Below, piece after piece: positions 6,378-13,926 of a stretch of 17,055 nucleotides of DNA. A program made the translations under genes and the position numbers. How positions within the stretch are numbered: the stretch's first letter is position 1; each line of letters opens with the position of its first letter. The notes beneath the pieces are model-generated. The model searched no databases. It was not told the origin of the DNA and was given only the letters and a program-made list of their open reading frames with translations. The stretch covers positions 1-17,055 of the forward strand of contig CANHWS010000039.1 of assembly GCA_947464365.1 (NCBI GenBank), given 5' to 3'. This stretch comes from Cytophagaceae bacterium. Its GTDB lineage: Bacteria > Bacteroidota > Bacteroidia > Cytophagales > Flexibacteraceae.

Positions 6378-9344
6378 TTAGCTGATCTTGTTCTTCTTCC
6401 AAGCATCGAGTACGAACGGTACCGCGATGTAGATGGTTGAGTAGGTACCGCTTAGCACACCAACAAGGAGTGCAAACGACATACCGCGAACGGTTTCACC
6501 ACCGAATACCAGTAGGATCAGGACAACCAAGAACACGGTTGAGGCGGTAACCACGGTACGGCTAAAGGTGTTGTTGAGTGCACGGTTGAGCAGATCTGCA
6601 CGGTCCACATCTTCGCCTTCTTCCTTGATCATTTCGCGGATACGGTCAAAGATAACGACCGTGTCATTAACCGAGTAACCCACGATGGTCAAGACGGCAG
6701 CGATGAAGTTCTGGTCGATCTCGAGGGTGAAAGGCAACAGGTCTTTGCCGATAGAATAGAGGACGATAACCACCAAAGCATCGTGGAAGATAGCGATGGT
6801 CGCACCAAGGGCATATTCCCAGCGGCGGAAACGGATCCAGATGTAGCCGAAGATACCGATTAGGGCGATGATCACGGCGATCAAGGATTTGCTACGGATG
6901 TCTTGGGCGACAGTTGGGCCGACTTTAGCGCTAGACTTGATTTCGTACTTGGCACCTACTTTGTCAAGGCCAGCTTTAACAGCAGTTTCCACCTTGATGG
7001 CGGCATCTTCTGACTGGTCAGTGATTAGGTAGTTGGTCGTGATTTTGACACGTGAGGCTTCGCCAAAGGCCTTAACTTCTGGTGAGCTTTGGAGGTTACC
7101 AGACAGGGCATCACGGACTTGATCAGTAGTGACGTCTTTGTCGAACTGGACGATATAGCTCCAGCCACCGCTGAAATCAACACCATAGTTCAGACCACGA
7201 ACGGCAATCAGGGCCAAGCCACCGAAGATCAGGATGCTTGAGGCGATGTAGGCGATTTTACGTTTGCCAACAAAGTCAAAGTTGACGTTTTTGAACGCAT
7301 CCTTCGAGAGGCTGGTCCAGAAGCCAATGCTCTGTCCTTTTGATAGGCGACGCTCGTTCAGCAAACGGGTCACGTAGATCGAGGTGAAGAGGGAGGTGAT
7401 GATACCCAAGATCAGGGTTGAGGCAAACCCTTGGACAGGTCCGCTACCGAAGTACACCAGAACCGCACCTGCAATCAGGGTGGTGATGTTAGCATCCCAG
7501 ATAGAACTAGAGGCCATTTTGTAGCCATTGTCAATCGCCAGCGCCAATGGCACACCTTCGCGTAGCTCTTCTTTGATACGTTCGTTAATCAGTACGTTCG
7601 CATCCACGGCCATACCAATGGTCAGGACAATACCCGCAATACCTGGCAGGGTCAATACTGCATTGAACTGAACCAGTGCACCGAGGATAAACACGATGTT
7701 GATCAAGACGGCGATATCAGCCACAAAGCCAGAGGTGCTGTAATAAGCCACCATGAACAGGATGATCACCAAGAAACCGACCAAGATTGAGATCAAGCCT
7801 TGTTGGATAGACTCAGCACCAAGGGTAGGACCAACGACAGATTCTTCAACGATCCGGATAGGCACAGGCATTTTACCAGCCTTCAGTATGTTCTCAAGGT
7901 CACTTGCTTCTTCGATGGTAAAGTTGCCGCTGATGCTGCTGCTACCGTTCGGGATCTCTCCTTGTACGGTTGGTGCACTCTGGACACGGTTATCAAGGAC
8001 GATTGCGATTGATTTGCCAACGTTGGCACGGGTCAAGTTGCGCCAAATGCGTGCTCCTTCAGGCTTCATTGACATGTTGACCGAGTTACGGCCACGCTCG
8101 TCGATATCACGATAGGCACTTGCTACCTCTTCGCCACCTAGCTGTGCATTGCCTTCACGGGTAGTTTTGAGGGCATACATCATCAAGAAAGGTTTGCCAT
8201 TGCCACCATTATCGTCTGGTTTGCTCTGCCAGAGGATACGCATGTTGCTAGGCTTGAACTTCTGGACATCTGGAAGGCTCAAGATGCGGTTGATGTTCGC
8301 GGTGTCTTTGACAAGGGCGAAGATGCCGCGGCCATAAGGGTCAATGCTGATAAGGCGACGCAAGGTTTTGCTAACTGCAGTGTCTTTTTTGGCTGTGTCG
8401 GCAGGTTTGCTAACATCGGCTGTTTTGCTGTCGCTATCGGTTTTTGCAGTTGCGCTGTCCGAAGTTGTAGGCAGGGCACCAGCAAGGGTGGCACTATCAG
8501 GTTTGGCGGCAGCTACTTCGTCTTCTTTGACTAGTTTGTTGCCAGAACGCTCCTGCAAGACCATGTAGTCATTGAGCTTCTGATAGAATGGGATAAACTC
8601 CTGCACGGTGAAGGTCTCGTAGAACTCGAGCTTGGCTATGCCTTGCAATAGTTTACGTACACGCTCTGGGCTTTCGACGCCCGGTAGCTCGATCTGGATG
8701 CGGCTAGTGCCTTGTAGGCGCTGGATGTTCGGCTGGGTAACACCAAACTTATCAATACGAGCACGTAGGATCTCGAACGTACGGTCAAGGGTACCGTTTA
8801 CCTCGTCATTCAGGTACTTCAGGACCTCTTCGTCTTTTGAGGACAGGTTGATGATACGGTCGTTGGTACGATTGCTAAAGATGCTAGCAAGCGTTGTACC
8901 ATTTGATACGGCCTTGAACTCTTTGTAGAACAGTGCCACAAAGTCGCTATTGCTGACCTCTACACTGCTGGCTTGGGCAGCCTTCAGGGCCTGCTGGAAA
9001 GCAGGATTTGGGTTGTTATTGGCCAAAACACGTAGGATGTCAGCACCGCTCACTTCCATCGTGACGAACATACCACCCTTGAGGTCAAGTCCCAATTTGA
9101 TTTCTTGGTTCTTGGCGTCCTTGTAGGTGAAGCTCATGATACCTAGATCCAGCACGGGTTCGGTCCACATGCTATCCAGATAGGCTTGTTTTTTGCGCAG
9201 ATCGACTTCGCCAGTTTTGGTGTCGGTTGCAAAGCTGCGGGCATCATCCTCGACGTTGTTGGCCACAAACGTGAACGAGAGGTAGTAGATGCAGAGGGCT
9301 GTAAACACGATGGTTACAAACCAATATAGACCTCGTTGTTGCAT
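6378..9344 (-). CDS. secDF: Fused protein translocase subunit SecDF
   Basis: This is a 988-aa inner-membrane protein. SecD and SecF are fused, as is usual in Bacteroidota. It uses the proton-motive force to help SecYEG pull exported proteins across the membrane, which includes Sec export of T9SS cargo. From ATG 9344 the order is: TM1 (about 7-26), 'GLDLKGG' at 85-91, the P1 periplasmic domain with 'RARIDKFGVTQPNIQ' and 'IELPGV', a low-complexity Ala/Lys/Asp/Ser/Thr stretch at about 274-328, the SecD membrane motif 'GMAVDANVLINERI' near 577, SecF 'GVDFSGG' near 720, and 'GYSVNDTVVIFDRI' near 885. The frame extends upstream to ATG 9425, but those 27 residues ('...PPIPPFLPPV') are proline-rich, encoded by G/C runs and not expected before the conserved start 'MQQRGLYWF'. 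The terminator at 6303-6341 ends the transcript. Confidence 0.93.
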   Translation of the reverse strand: MQQRGLYWFVTIVFTALCIYYLSFTFVANNVEDDARSFATDTKTGEVDLRKKQAYLDSMWTEPVLDLGIMSFTYKDAKNQEIKLGLDLKGGMFVTMEVSGADILRVLANNNPNPAFQQALKAAQASSVEVSNSDFVALFYKEFKAVSNGTTLASIFSNRTNDRIINLSSKDEEVLKYLNDEVNGTLDRTFEILRARIDKFGVTQPNIQRLQGTSRIQIELPGVESPERVRKLLQGIAKLEFYETFTVQEFIPFYQKLNDYMVLQERSGNKLVKEDEVAAAKPDSATLAGALPTTSDSATAKTDSDSKTADVSKPADTAKKDTAVSKTLRRLISIDPYGRGIFALVKDTANINRILSLPDVQKFKPSNMRILWQSKPDDNGGNGKPFLMMYALKTTREGNAQLGGEEVASAYRDIDERGRNSVNMSMKPEGARIWRNLTRANVGKSIAIVLDNRVQSAPTVQGEIPNGSSSISGNFTIEEASDLENILKAGKMPVPIRIVEESVVGPTLGAESIQQGLISILVGFLVIILFMVAYYSTSGFVADIAVLINIVFILGALVQFNAVLTLPGIAGIVLTIGMAVDANVLINERIKEELREGVPLALAIDNGYKMASSSIWDANITTLIAGAVLVYFGSGPVQGFASTLILGIITSLFTSIYVTRLLNERRLSKGQSIGFWTSLSKDAFKNVNFDFVGKRKIAYIASSILIFGGLALIAVRGLNYGVDFSGGWSYIVQFDKDVTTDQVRDALSGNLQSSPEVKAFGEASRVKITTNYLITDQSEDAAIKVETAVKAGLDKVGAKYEIKSSAKVGPTVAQDIRSKSLIAVIIALIGIFGYIWIRFRRWEYALGATIAIFHDALVVIVLYSIGKDLLPFTLEIDQNFIAAVLTIVGYSVNDTVVIFDRIREMIKEEGEDVDRADLLNRALNNTFSRTVVTASTVFLVVLILLVFGGETVRGMSFALLVGVLSGTYSTIYIAVPFVLDAWKKNKIS

Positions 9345-9617
9345 AACGGGGGGGAGAAAAGGGGGGATTGGTGGGTAATAATGATTAGACGACTGCTGCC
9401 AAGCAAGTTCTAGCTGCCGTAGCATTAGATCAGGAGGTGCTTGGTTGTGGTCATTAGGCTGATGTCATAATCGACCCAATTTGTTGTGGGATCAATTATC
9501 AGCCATAGAGCCCTATGTTTTCAGCGGTTTGAGTGGGTAGATTTCGTCATCGGCACCACTTAAAGGACAATGTACTTGTCGTGGCAAATGCAGAAGAGGG
9601 CTGCTTATTAGCTATAA
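9345..9617. other. Gap between secDF and the small exported gene
   Basis: 273 bases with no supported gene. Immediately before the secDF ATG, the minus strand carries two C-runs (six and seven; 9361-9366 and 9348-9354) separated by TTTTCT, giving a pyrimidine-rich leader. No full TAnnTTTG promoter element was found on the minus strand here, so secDF may be transcribed from a divergent-type promoter or from upstream. An imperfect inverted repeat lies near 9553-9584. Confidence 0.4.
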
Positions 9618-10040
9618 CTATGGCGCATTGGCCACGATACTTGTCCTGAGGATGCAGCGCGTAAGCAAAACTGGCATCCGGAGTGCATACTGTGCATGGA
9701 CAATGAGCTTGGCCCGGACGACACCTATACTATATGGTATAACATCTGGCCGGATGAACTCAAGAAAAGCAGGGACTGTTGTGCTGACAGGGGCTCCGGG
9801 GGCTTGCGCTTGGTGCAGCTCGGTACCTGTTGGCAGGTTGGCTTTTTCGGGTTGTTTGTGGGCACCCGAGCTTAGCTTTACAGCCTTAGCACTATGGGCG
9901 ACGGCTGCCAAGTGGCTCTGCCGCGCCTTGATGGAGTTGGTCGTCAGCAGCTGCTGGCCCACTACTGCCGACAGCATAGCCATGATCAGCAGCCATGAGG
10001 CAGCTGTCAGAGACCAATGTTGTGGATAGGCGGTTTTCAT
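9618..10040 (-). CDS. Small putative exported protein, function unknown
   Basis: This is a 140-aa protein. Residues 1-30 (MKTAYPQHWS, then a hydrophobic run ending 'AVVGQQLL') look like a signal peptide or single membrane anchor. A polar Ala/Lys/Gln/Pro-rich middle follows (about 35-85), then a hydrophobic-mixed C-terminal third from 'VPAFLEFIRPDVIPY', ending in 'SIVANAP'. An ending in -NAP resembles small secreted Bacteroidota proteins I recall, but I cannot verify a family. The frame extends to 10274, but ATG 10040 is preferred: a TACCTTTG promoter element lies directly before it (10048-10055), and the signal-like sequence begins here. The leader would be only a few bases. It is divergent from nuoA. 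The opposite strand also has long open frames, so the coding call is not certain. Confidence 0.5.
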   Translation of the reverse strand: MKTAYPQHWSLTAASWLLIMAMLSAVVGQQLLTTNSIKARQSHLAAVAHSAKAVKLSSGAHKQPEKANLPTGTELHQAQAPGAPVSTTVPAFLEFIRPDVIPYSIGVVRAKLIVHAQYALRMPVLLTRCILRTSIVANAP

Positions 10041-10047
10041 CAGGGGG

Positions 10048-10079
10048 CAAAGGTAACAATAATAATTAGTTTGGCACAA
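10048..10079 (-). promoter_or_regulatory. Bacteroidota-type promoter for the small exported gene
   Basis: On the minus strand, TTG (10079-10077) is followed after 21 bases by TACCTTTG (10055-10048). Transcription would start at or within a few bases of the ATG at 10040, so the mRNA would be leaderless or nearly so. The sequence match is direct; activity is inferred. Confidence 0.45.
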
Positions 10080-10093
10080 TAGGCCCTCTAAGG

Positions 10094-10125
10094 TTGGGTT
10101 TGGCAGCTTTATACCAATATCTTTG
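10094..10125 (+). promoter_or_regulatory. Candidate promoter of the nuo operon
   Basis: TTG at 10094-10096, 21 bases, then TATCTTTG at 10118-10125 fits the -33/-7 pattern. It is back to back with the minus-strand promoter at 10048-10079. Transcription starting near 10131 would leave a leader of about 195 bases before nuoA. No better match lies closer to nuoA. Confidence 0.4.
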
Positions 10126-10171
10126 CACACTTGCCTAGCCCAAAGCTGGTTCTTTGTGCGTTTTGATACTT

Positions 10172-10190
10172 GGCCTAGATCTTTTAGGCC
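10172..10190 (+). promoter_or_regulatory. Hairpin in the nuoA leader
   Basis: GGCCTA at 10172-10177 pairs with TAGGCC at 10185-10190; two further pairs inside (one G-U) leave a 3-base loop. It sits about 45 bases into the predicted leader and 134 bases before nuoA. No T-run follows, so it is not a terminator. A role in mRNA stability or in controlling nuoA is possible but unproven. Confidence 0.3.
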
Positions 10191-10323
10191 TCGGAACGAA
10201 ACCCCAAACCTCAACCAGAAGTTATGCAGGTAGTTTGTTTTTTGTTCGGACCAAGGCTCGTCGTTCGGCCACAATGCCCTAGGACACCAAGGCCAACCCT
10301 CAAAACTTCATCACCCAATACTT

Positions 10324-10692
10324 ATGCAAGTTTCTTCCCCGCAGGACTATTTGCCCATCATTATCCAGTTCGCCTTGGCCTTAGGCTTCGTCGTGCTCTC
10401 GATGATCGCCTCGCATGCCATCGGCCCCAAACGCAAAGCCAAAGTGAAGGACGAGCAGTGGGAGTGTGGTATCGAGTCCGTTGGTGATGCGCGGGCCCCT
10501 ATCTCGATCAAGTATTTCTTGGTTGCTATCTTGTTCGTTTTGTTTGACGTCGAGGTCATCTTTATGTACCCGTGGGCAGTGAACTTTAGGTATCTAGGCT
10601 GGATCGGCTTTGTGGAGATGGTTATCTTTATGAGCTTCCTGCTGACTGGCTATTTCTATATCATCAAGAAGGGCGTCCTTAATTGGGAGTAG
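10324..10692 (+). CDS. nuoA: NADH-quinone oxidoreductase subunit A
   Basis: This is a 122-aa membrane subunit of complex I that sits near the quinone cavity, at the junction of the membrane and peripheral arms. Three hydrophobic segments are visible at about 8-29, 64-82 and 92-114. The family signature is seen as 'WECGIESVGDAR' (47-57) followed by 'KYFLVAILFVLFDVEVIF' (63-80), which contains the conserved acidic FDVE. The usual ECG-x-x-P proline is replaced here by serine. Length is normal. ATG at 10324 starts the protein just before the first membrane segment. It is the first gene of the nuo operon; nuoB follows after 70 bases that contain a small hairpin. Confidence 0.96.
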   Translation: MQVSSPQDYLPIIIQFALALGFVVLSMIASHAIGPKRKAKVKDEQWECGIESVGDARAPISIKYFLVAILFVLFDVEVIFMYPWAVNFRYLGWIGFVEMVIFMSFLLTGYFYIIKKGVLNWE

Positions 10693-10700
10693 TCCTGTTA

Positions 10701-10717
10701 GTCGGCACTAAGCCGAC
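10701..10717 (+). promoter_or_regulatory. Small hairpin between nuoA and nuoB
   Basis: GTCGGC at 10701-10706 pairs perfectly with GCCGAC at 10712-10717 around a 5-base loop, 8 bases after the nuoA stop. There is no T-run, so transcription should continue. It could protect the nuoA 3' end or pace expression of nuoB; this is inferred from position only. Confidence 0.35.
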
Positions 10718-10762
10718 AGAGATTCAACATTAACATTTCGCCCCTACACAACAGACAAGGTT

Positions 10763-11329
10763 ATGGCAGTGAAAATGGTAGAAGCGCCTGAAGGCATCGA
10801 AGGCCAAGGTTTCTTCGCAACTTCGTTCGAAAAAGTAGTAGGTCTGGCCCGCGCCAACTCGTTATGGCCTTTGCCCTTCGCAACATCATGCTGCGGCATC
10901 GAGTTTATGGCCACGATGGCTAGCCATTATGACCTAGCACGTTTTGGCAGTGAGCGTCCTAGCTTCAGCCCACGTCAGGCAGATATGCTGATGGTGATGG
11001 GTACCATCGCCAAGAAGATGGCCCCGATCCTGAAGCAGACCTACGAGCAAATGGCCGAACCACGTTGGGTTATTGCTGTAGGTGCTTGCGCTAGCAGTGG
11101 CGGCATCTTCGATACTTACTCGGTCCTGCAGGGTATTGACAGGGTAATTCCAGTCGATGTTTATGTGCCAGGCTGCCCACCACGTCCTGAGCAGATCTTG
11201 GAAGGCGTGATGCAGATCCAGGAGCTCGCCAAAAATGAGTCGCTGCGTTACCGCAATAGCGAGGCTTATGCAGCCAAGCTGGCCCGCTACAACATCGAGA
11301 CTGAGGGTAAACTGCTTTACAGCCTTTAG
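10763..11329 (+). CDS. nuoB: NADH-quinone oxidoreductase subunit B
   Basis: This 188-aa peripheral subunit carries cluster N2, the last Fe-S centre before quinone. The four expected cysteines are visible: the tandem pair C43-C44 ('ATSCCGIEFM'), C109 ('AVGACASSGG') and C138 ('YVPGCPPRPE'). 'GSERPSFSPRQADMLMVMGT' is the family block before the third ligand. Length is normal, with a C-terminal extension of about 30 residues after 'MQIQELAKNE'. It lies between nuoA and nuoC with no internal terminator and is presumably translated from the same transcript. No Shine-Dalgarno sequence is apparent, as is common in this phylum. Confidence 0.97.
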   Translation: MAVKMVEAPEGIEGQGFFATSFEKVVGLARANSLWPLPFATSCCGIEFMATMASHYDLARFGSERPSFSPRQADMLMVMGTIAKKMAPILKQTYEQMAEPRWVIAVGACASSGGIFDTYSVLQGIDRVIPVDVYVPGCPPRPEQILEGVMQIQELAKNESLRYRNSEAYAAKLARYNIETEGKLLYSL

Positions 11330-11385
11330 TAGCCCTCTATTCAATTCATACCGCACAGTATCCTCCTGACCCGGACCATCTATCT

Positions 11386-11886
11386 ATGCTGACCAACGAA
11401 CAAGTACTGGCAGATATCAACAGCAAGTTTGGCGACTATGTGACCGATGTTGCTGATCCTTTTGGGATGTTGACCTTCACGACAACACGCGAAAAGCTGG
11501 TCGATCTCTTTAGGTATCTGTATGATCATAAGGAGTTCCAGTACCAGTTCCTGACCACCCTTTGTGGTATCCACTATCCTGACCAAGTTGGTCGCGAGCT
11601 TGGTGTGGTCTACCACTTGCATAGCCTAGTCCAGAACCACCGGATCCGGATTAAAACCTTTGTGTCGATCGATAATCCGTTGGTACCAACGCTGACTGGC
11701 ATATACAATAGCGCCAACTGGCAGGAGCGTGAGACTTATGACTTCTTCGGGATCGAGTTCACGGGTCACCCAGACCTACGTAGGATCATGAACGTGGATG
11801 AGATGGACTACTTCCCACTTCGGAAGGAATATCCGCTAGAAGATCAACAACGTCGTGACAAAGACGACCGTATGTTCGGCCGCTAG
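11386..11886 (+). CDS. nuoC: NADH-quinone oxidoreductase subunit C
   Basis: This 166-aa peripheral subunit of the quinone module has no cofactor and pairs with NuoD. The signature spans about 112-135: 'WQERETYDFFGIEF' followed by 'GHPDLRRIM'. 'FPLRKEYPLE' at 143-152 then matches the family C-terminus. nuoC and nuoD are separate genes here, unlike the fused nuoCD of enteric bacteria. It starts 56 bases after nuoB and ends 107 bases before nuoD. Confidence 0.96.
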   Translation: MLTNEQVLADINSKFGDYVTDVADPFGMLTFTTTREKLVDLFRYLYDHKEFQYQFLTTLCGIHYPDQVGRELGVVYHLHSLVQNHRIRIKTFVSIDNPLVPTLTGIYNSANWQERETYDFFGIEFTGHPDLRRIMNVDEMDYFPLRKEYPLEDQQRRDKDDRMFGR

Positions 11887-11993
11887 GCCTACGTTGCCTG
11901 ATTCTGAATCCCAAACGATATCAATGTGCCGAACTGGCTAAGGCCAAGACGGACACCTCACCATAACAACTCGCCCCATCATAACCTGGCCTT

Positions 11994-13217
11994 ATGGACT
12001 ATAACTTAGCCACCGCAGCCACTGCCCCAGACAAAGAGCTGGTGCACTATGTCAACGAGCTGACAACCATTAACCTTGGCCCAACACACCCTGCAACGCA
12101 TGGTGTGTTCCAGAACGTGCTCAAGATGGATGGCGAGAAAATCGTATCAGCAGATACCACGGTTGGCTATATCCACCGTGCGTTCGAAAAGCTGGCCGAA
12201 CATCGCCCCCTTTATCAAATCACGCCGATCACCGATCGCCTTAATTATTGCAGCTCGCCCATCAATAACATGGGTTGGCACATGACGGTCGAGAAGCTAT
12301 TGGGTGTCCAAGTCCCAAAACGTGCCCAGTACATCCGTGTTATCATGATGGAGTTGGCCCGTATTTCGGACCACATCATCTGTAACAGCATCTTGGGAGT
12401 AGATACAGGTGCATTTACAGGCTTCTTGTACGTGTTCCAGATGCGTGAGAAGATCTATGAGATCTACGAAGAAATCTGTGGCACTCGCCTGACGACCAAC
12501 ATGGGCCGTCTTGGTGGTATGGAGCGTGATCTTAACGAGCGAGCCATCACCAAACTGCGGGCCTTCCTGAAGGAGTTCCCTGTTGTGTTGCAAGAGTTTA
12601 TCGACTTGTTCGAGCGCAACCGTATTTTTATGGACCGTACCCTAGGTGTAGGTGCGATTTCTGCCGAAATGGCCCTCAACTATGGCTTTACGGGGCCTAA
12701 CCTCCGTGCAGCTGGTGTTGACTATGATGTCCGTGTACATGAGCCATACAGCAGCTACGAGGACTTTAAGTTCGAGATCCCGGTCGGCACCATTGGTTGT
12801 ACTTACGACCGTTTCTTGGTGCGTAATGAGGAGATGTGGCAGTCTGTTAGCATCATCCAGCAGGCACTAGACAACCTACCAAATGATGGCTTCGCTGCCG
12901 ATGCTGAACACTATTACCTTCCGCCTAAGCAAGAGGTTTATCGGAGTATGGAAGCTCTGATCTACCACTTCAAAATCGTGATGGGAGAGATCGATGCCCC
13001 AGTTGGCGAGGTCTATCACAGTGTCGAAGGTGGCAATGGCGAGCTTGGTTTCTACCTAGTGAGCGATGGGGGCCGTGCGCCTTATCGCCTGCACTTCCGC
13101 CGTCCATGTTTTATCTACTACCAAGCCTACCCTGAGATGATCAAAGATATGGTCCTCTCGGATGCGATCGTGTTGCTGAGCAGCATGAATGTCATCGCGG
13201 GTGAGTTGGATGGGTAA
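11994..13217 (+). CDS. nuoD: NADH-quinone oxidoreductase subunit D
   Basis: This is the 407-aa 49-kDa-type subunit that forms the quinone-binding pocket with NuoB; it is related to [NiFe]-hydrogenase large subunits but lacks the metal ligands. 'GPTHPATHG' at 29-37 includes the conserved quinone-site histidine loop. 'GYIHRAFEKLAE' follows, then 'NYCSSPINNMGW', 'ARISDHIICNS', 'GRLGGMERDL' and the C-terminal 'GGRAPYRLHFRRPCF', all typical. Length is normal. It ends in TAA and is followed by a 179-base spacer with two predicted hairpins before nuoE, the longest gap seen within this operon. Confidence 0.97.
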   Translation: MDYNLATAATAPDKELVHYVNELTTINLGPTHPATHGVFQNVLKMDGEKIVSADTTVGYIHRAFEKLAEHRPLYQITPITDRLNYCSSPINNMGWHMTVEKLLGVQVPKRAQYIRVIMMELARISDHIICNSILGVDTGAFTGFLYVFQMREKIYEIYEEICGTRLTTNMGRLGGMERDLNERAITKLRAFLKEFPVVLQEFIDLFERNRIFMDRTLGVGAISAEMALNYGFTGPNLRAAGVDYDVRVHEPYSSYEDFKFEIPVGTIGCTYDRFLVRNEEMWQSVSIIQQALDNLPNDGFAADAEHYYLPPKQEVYRSMEALIYHFKIVMGEIDAPVGEVYHSVEGGNGELGFYLVSDGGRAPYRLHFRRPCFIYYQAYPEMIKDMVLSDAIVLLSSMNVIAGELDG

Positions 13218-13284
13218 TAGGCCAAAGCCAAAATCATCAACAACCAACTTACGACTTCCACCAAACTGAAACACTGTTCTGAAG

Positions 13285-13317
13285 CACTAGTCTGCTAAAA
13301 TAATTAGAAGACTTGTG
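13285..13317 (+). promoter_or_regulatory. Long imperfect hairpin in the nuoD-nuoE spacer
   Basis: CAC-T-AGTCT-G-CTAA (13285 onward) pairs with TTAG-A-AGACT-T-GTG (ending 13317). This gives 12 pairs with two single mismatches and a 5-base loop (AATAA). No T-run follows. It may act as an RNA processing or stability element that lets nuoE and later genes be tuned separately from nuoA-D. Confidence 0.4.
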
Positions 13318-13324
13318 TGCCCTT

Positions 13325-13369
13325 GGGGACTCAATCCCAAACTGGACAGTCATAATAATACTAGTCCCC
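13325..13369 (+). promoter_or_regulatory. Second, mutually exclusive stem-loops in the nuoD-nuoE spacer
   Basis: GGGGACT at 13325-13331 can pair with AGTCCCC at 13363-13369. Alternatively, TTGGG at 13323-13327 can pair with CCCAA at 13336-13340. Both use the same G-run, so only one can form at a time. The long form ends 27 bases before the nuoE ATG. A switch-like role is conceivable but is inference only. Confidence 0.3.
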
Positions 13370-13396
13370 CTACTGCCCAAATAAGTCACAGTCCTT

Positions 13397-13918
13397 ATGA
13401 ATGAAACTAGTCAAGATATCGACTTCACCTTCAGCCCTAACGAACTAGTAGAGGCTAAGCGCCTGATCGCTAAGTTTCCGGAGGGCAAACAAAAGTCTGC
13501 CGTACTTGGGTTGCTCCACATGGCGCAAGCCAAATGGGGCTGGGCATCTGTGCCAGCAATGGATTATGTTGCCTCCTTGCTAGACATCAACCCGATTGAG
13601 GTCTATGAGGTAGCCACGTTTTACACCATGTTCCATCTGGACAAAACGGGTAAATACGTGCTAGAGGTATGCCGCACCAGTCCTTGTTGCCTATTGGGTG
13701 CCGAGGAAACTGTCGAAAGGCTAGAGGCGAAACTAGGCATCAAGGTTGGCCAGACCACCCCAGATGGCTTGTTCACTCTCAAGGAGGTTGAGTGTTTGGC
13801 TGCCTGCGGTTTCGGCCCAGTGATCCAGATCCATGAGACCTACCACGAGCACATGACTCCGGATAATGCTGAGCAGTTAGTAGACACACTTACTTCGCAG
13901 GCTTTGGCTCAAAACTAG
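13397..13918 (+). CDS. nuoE: NADH-quinone oxidoreductase subunit E
   Basis: This is the 173-aa 24-kDa-type subunit of the NADH module, a thioredoxin-like [2Fe-2S] protein (cluster N1a). Ligands are visible as C92-x4-C97 ('VCRTSPC') and C133-x3-C137 ('ECLAAC'). The helical N-terminal part with 'AQAKWGWASVPAMDYVA' and 'VYEVATFYTMF' is typical. It stops with TAG at 13916-13918, only 8 bases before the next start. In many nuo operons nuoF would follow directly; here two unrelated small genes come first. Confidence 0.96.
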   Translation: MNETSQDIDFTFSPNELVEAKRLIAKFPEGKQKSAVLGLLHMAQAKWGWASVPAMDYVASLLDINPIEVYEVATFYTMFHLDKTGKYVLEVCRTSPCCLLGAEETVERLEAKLGIKVGQTTPDGLFTLKEVECLAACGFGPVIQIHETYHEHMTPDNAEQLVDTLTSQALAQN

Positions 13919-13926
13919 GCGACACT

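Noticed and set aside
9345..9425. ATG 9425 start for SecDF
   Set aside because: The 27 extra residues are proline-rich, come from homopolymer tracts and precede the expected N-terminal membrane segment.
9627..9780. Short + strand frame reading 'GHDTCPEDAARKQNWHPECI' and onward, protein-like for about 50 residues
   Set aside because: No good start codon upstream, the later part loses protein character, and it overlaps the minus-strand gene. I keep a small doubt that a broken gene lies here.
9628..10029. 133-codon open frame on the + strand opposite the small exported gene
   Set aside because: Cys/Trp-rich random-looking sequence; the minus-strand frame has a signal peptide and a promoter at the right place.
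10041..10274. Extension of the small exported protein to ATG 10274
   Set aside because: It would cross both divergent promoters and bury the signal peptide in the middle of the protein.
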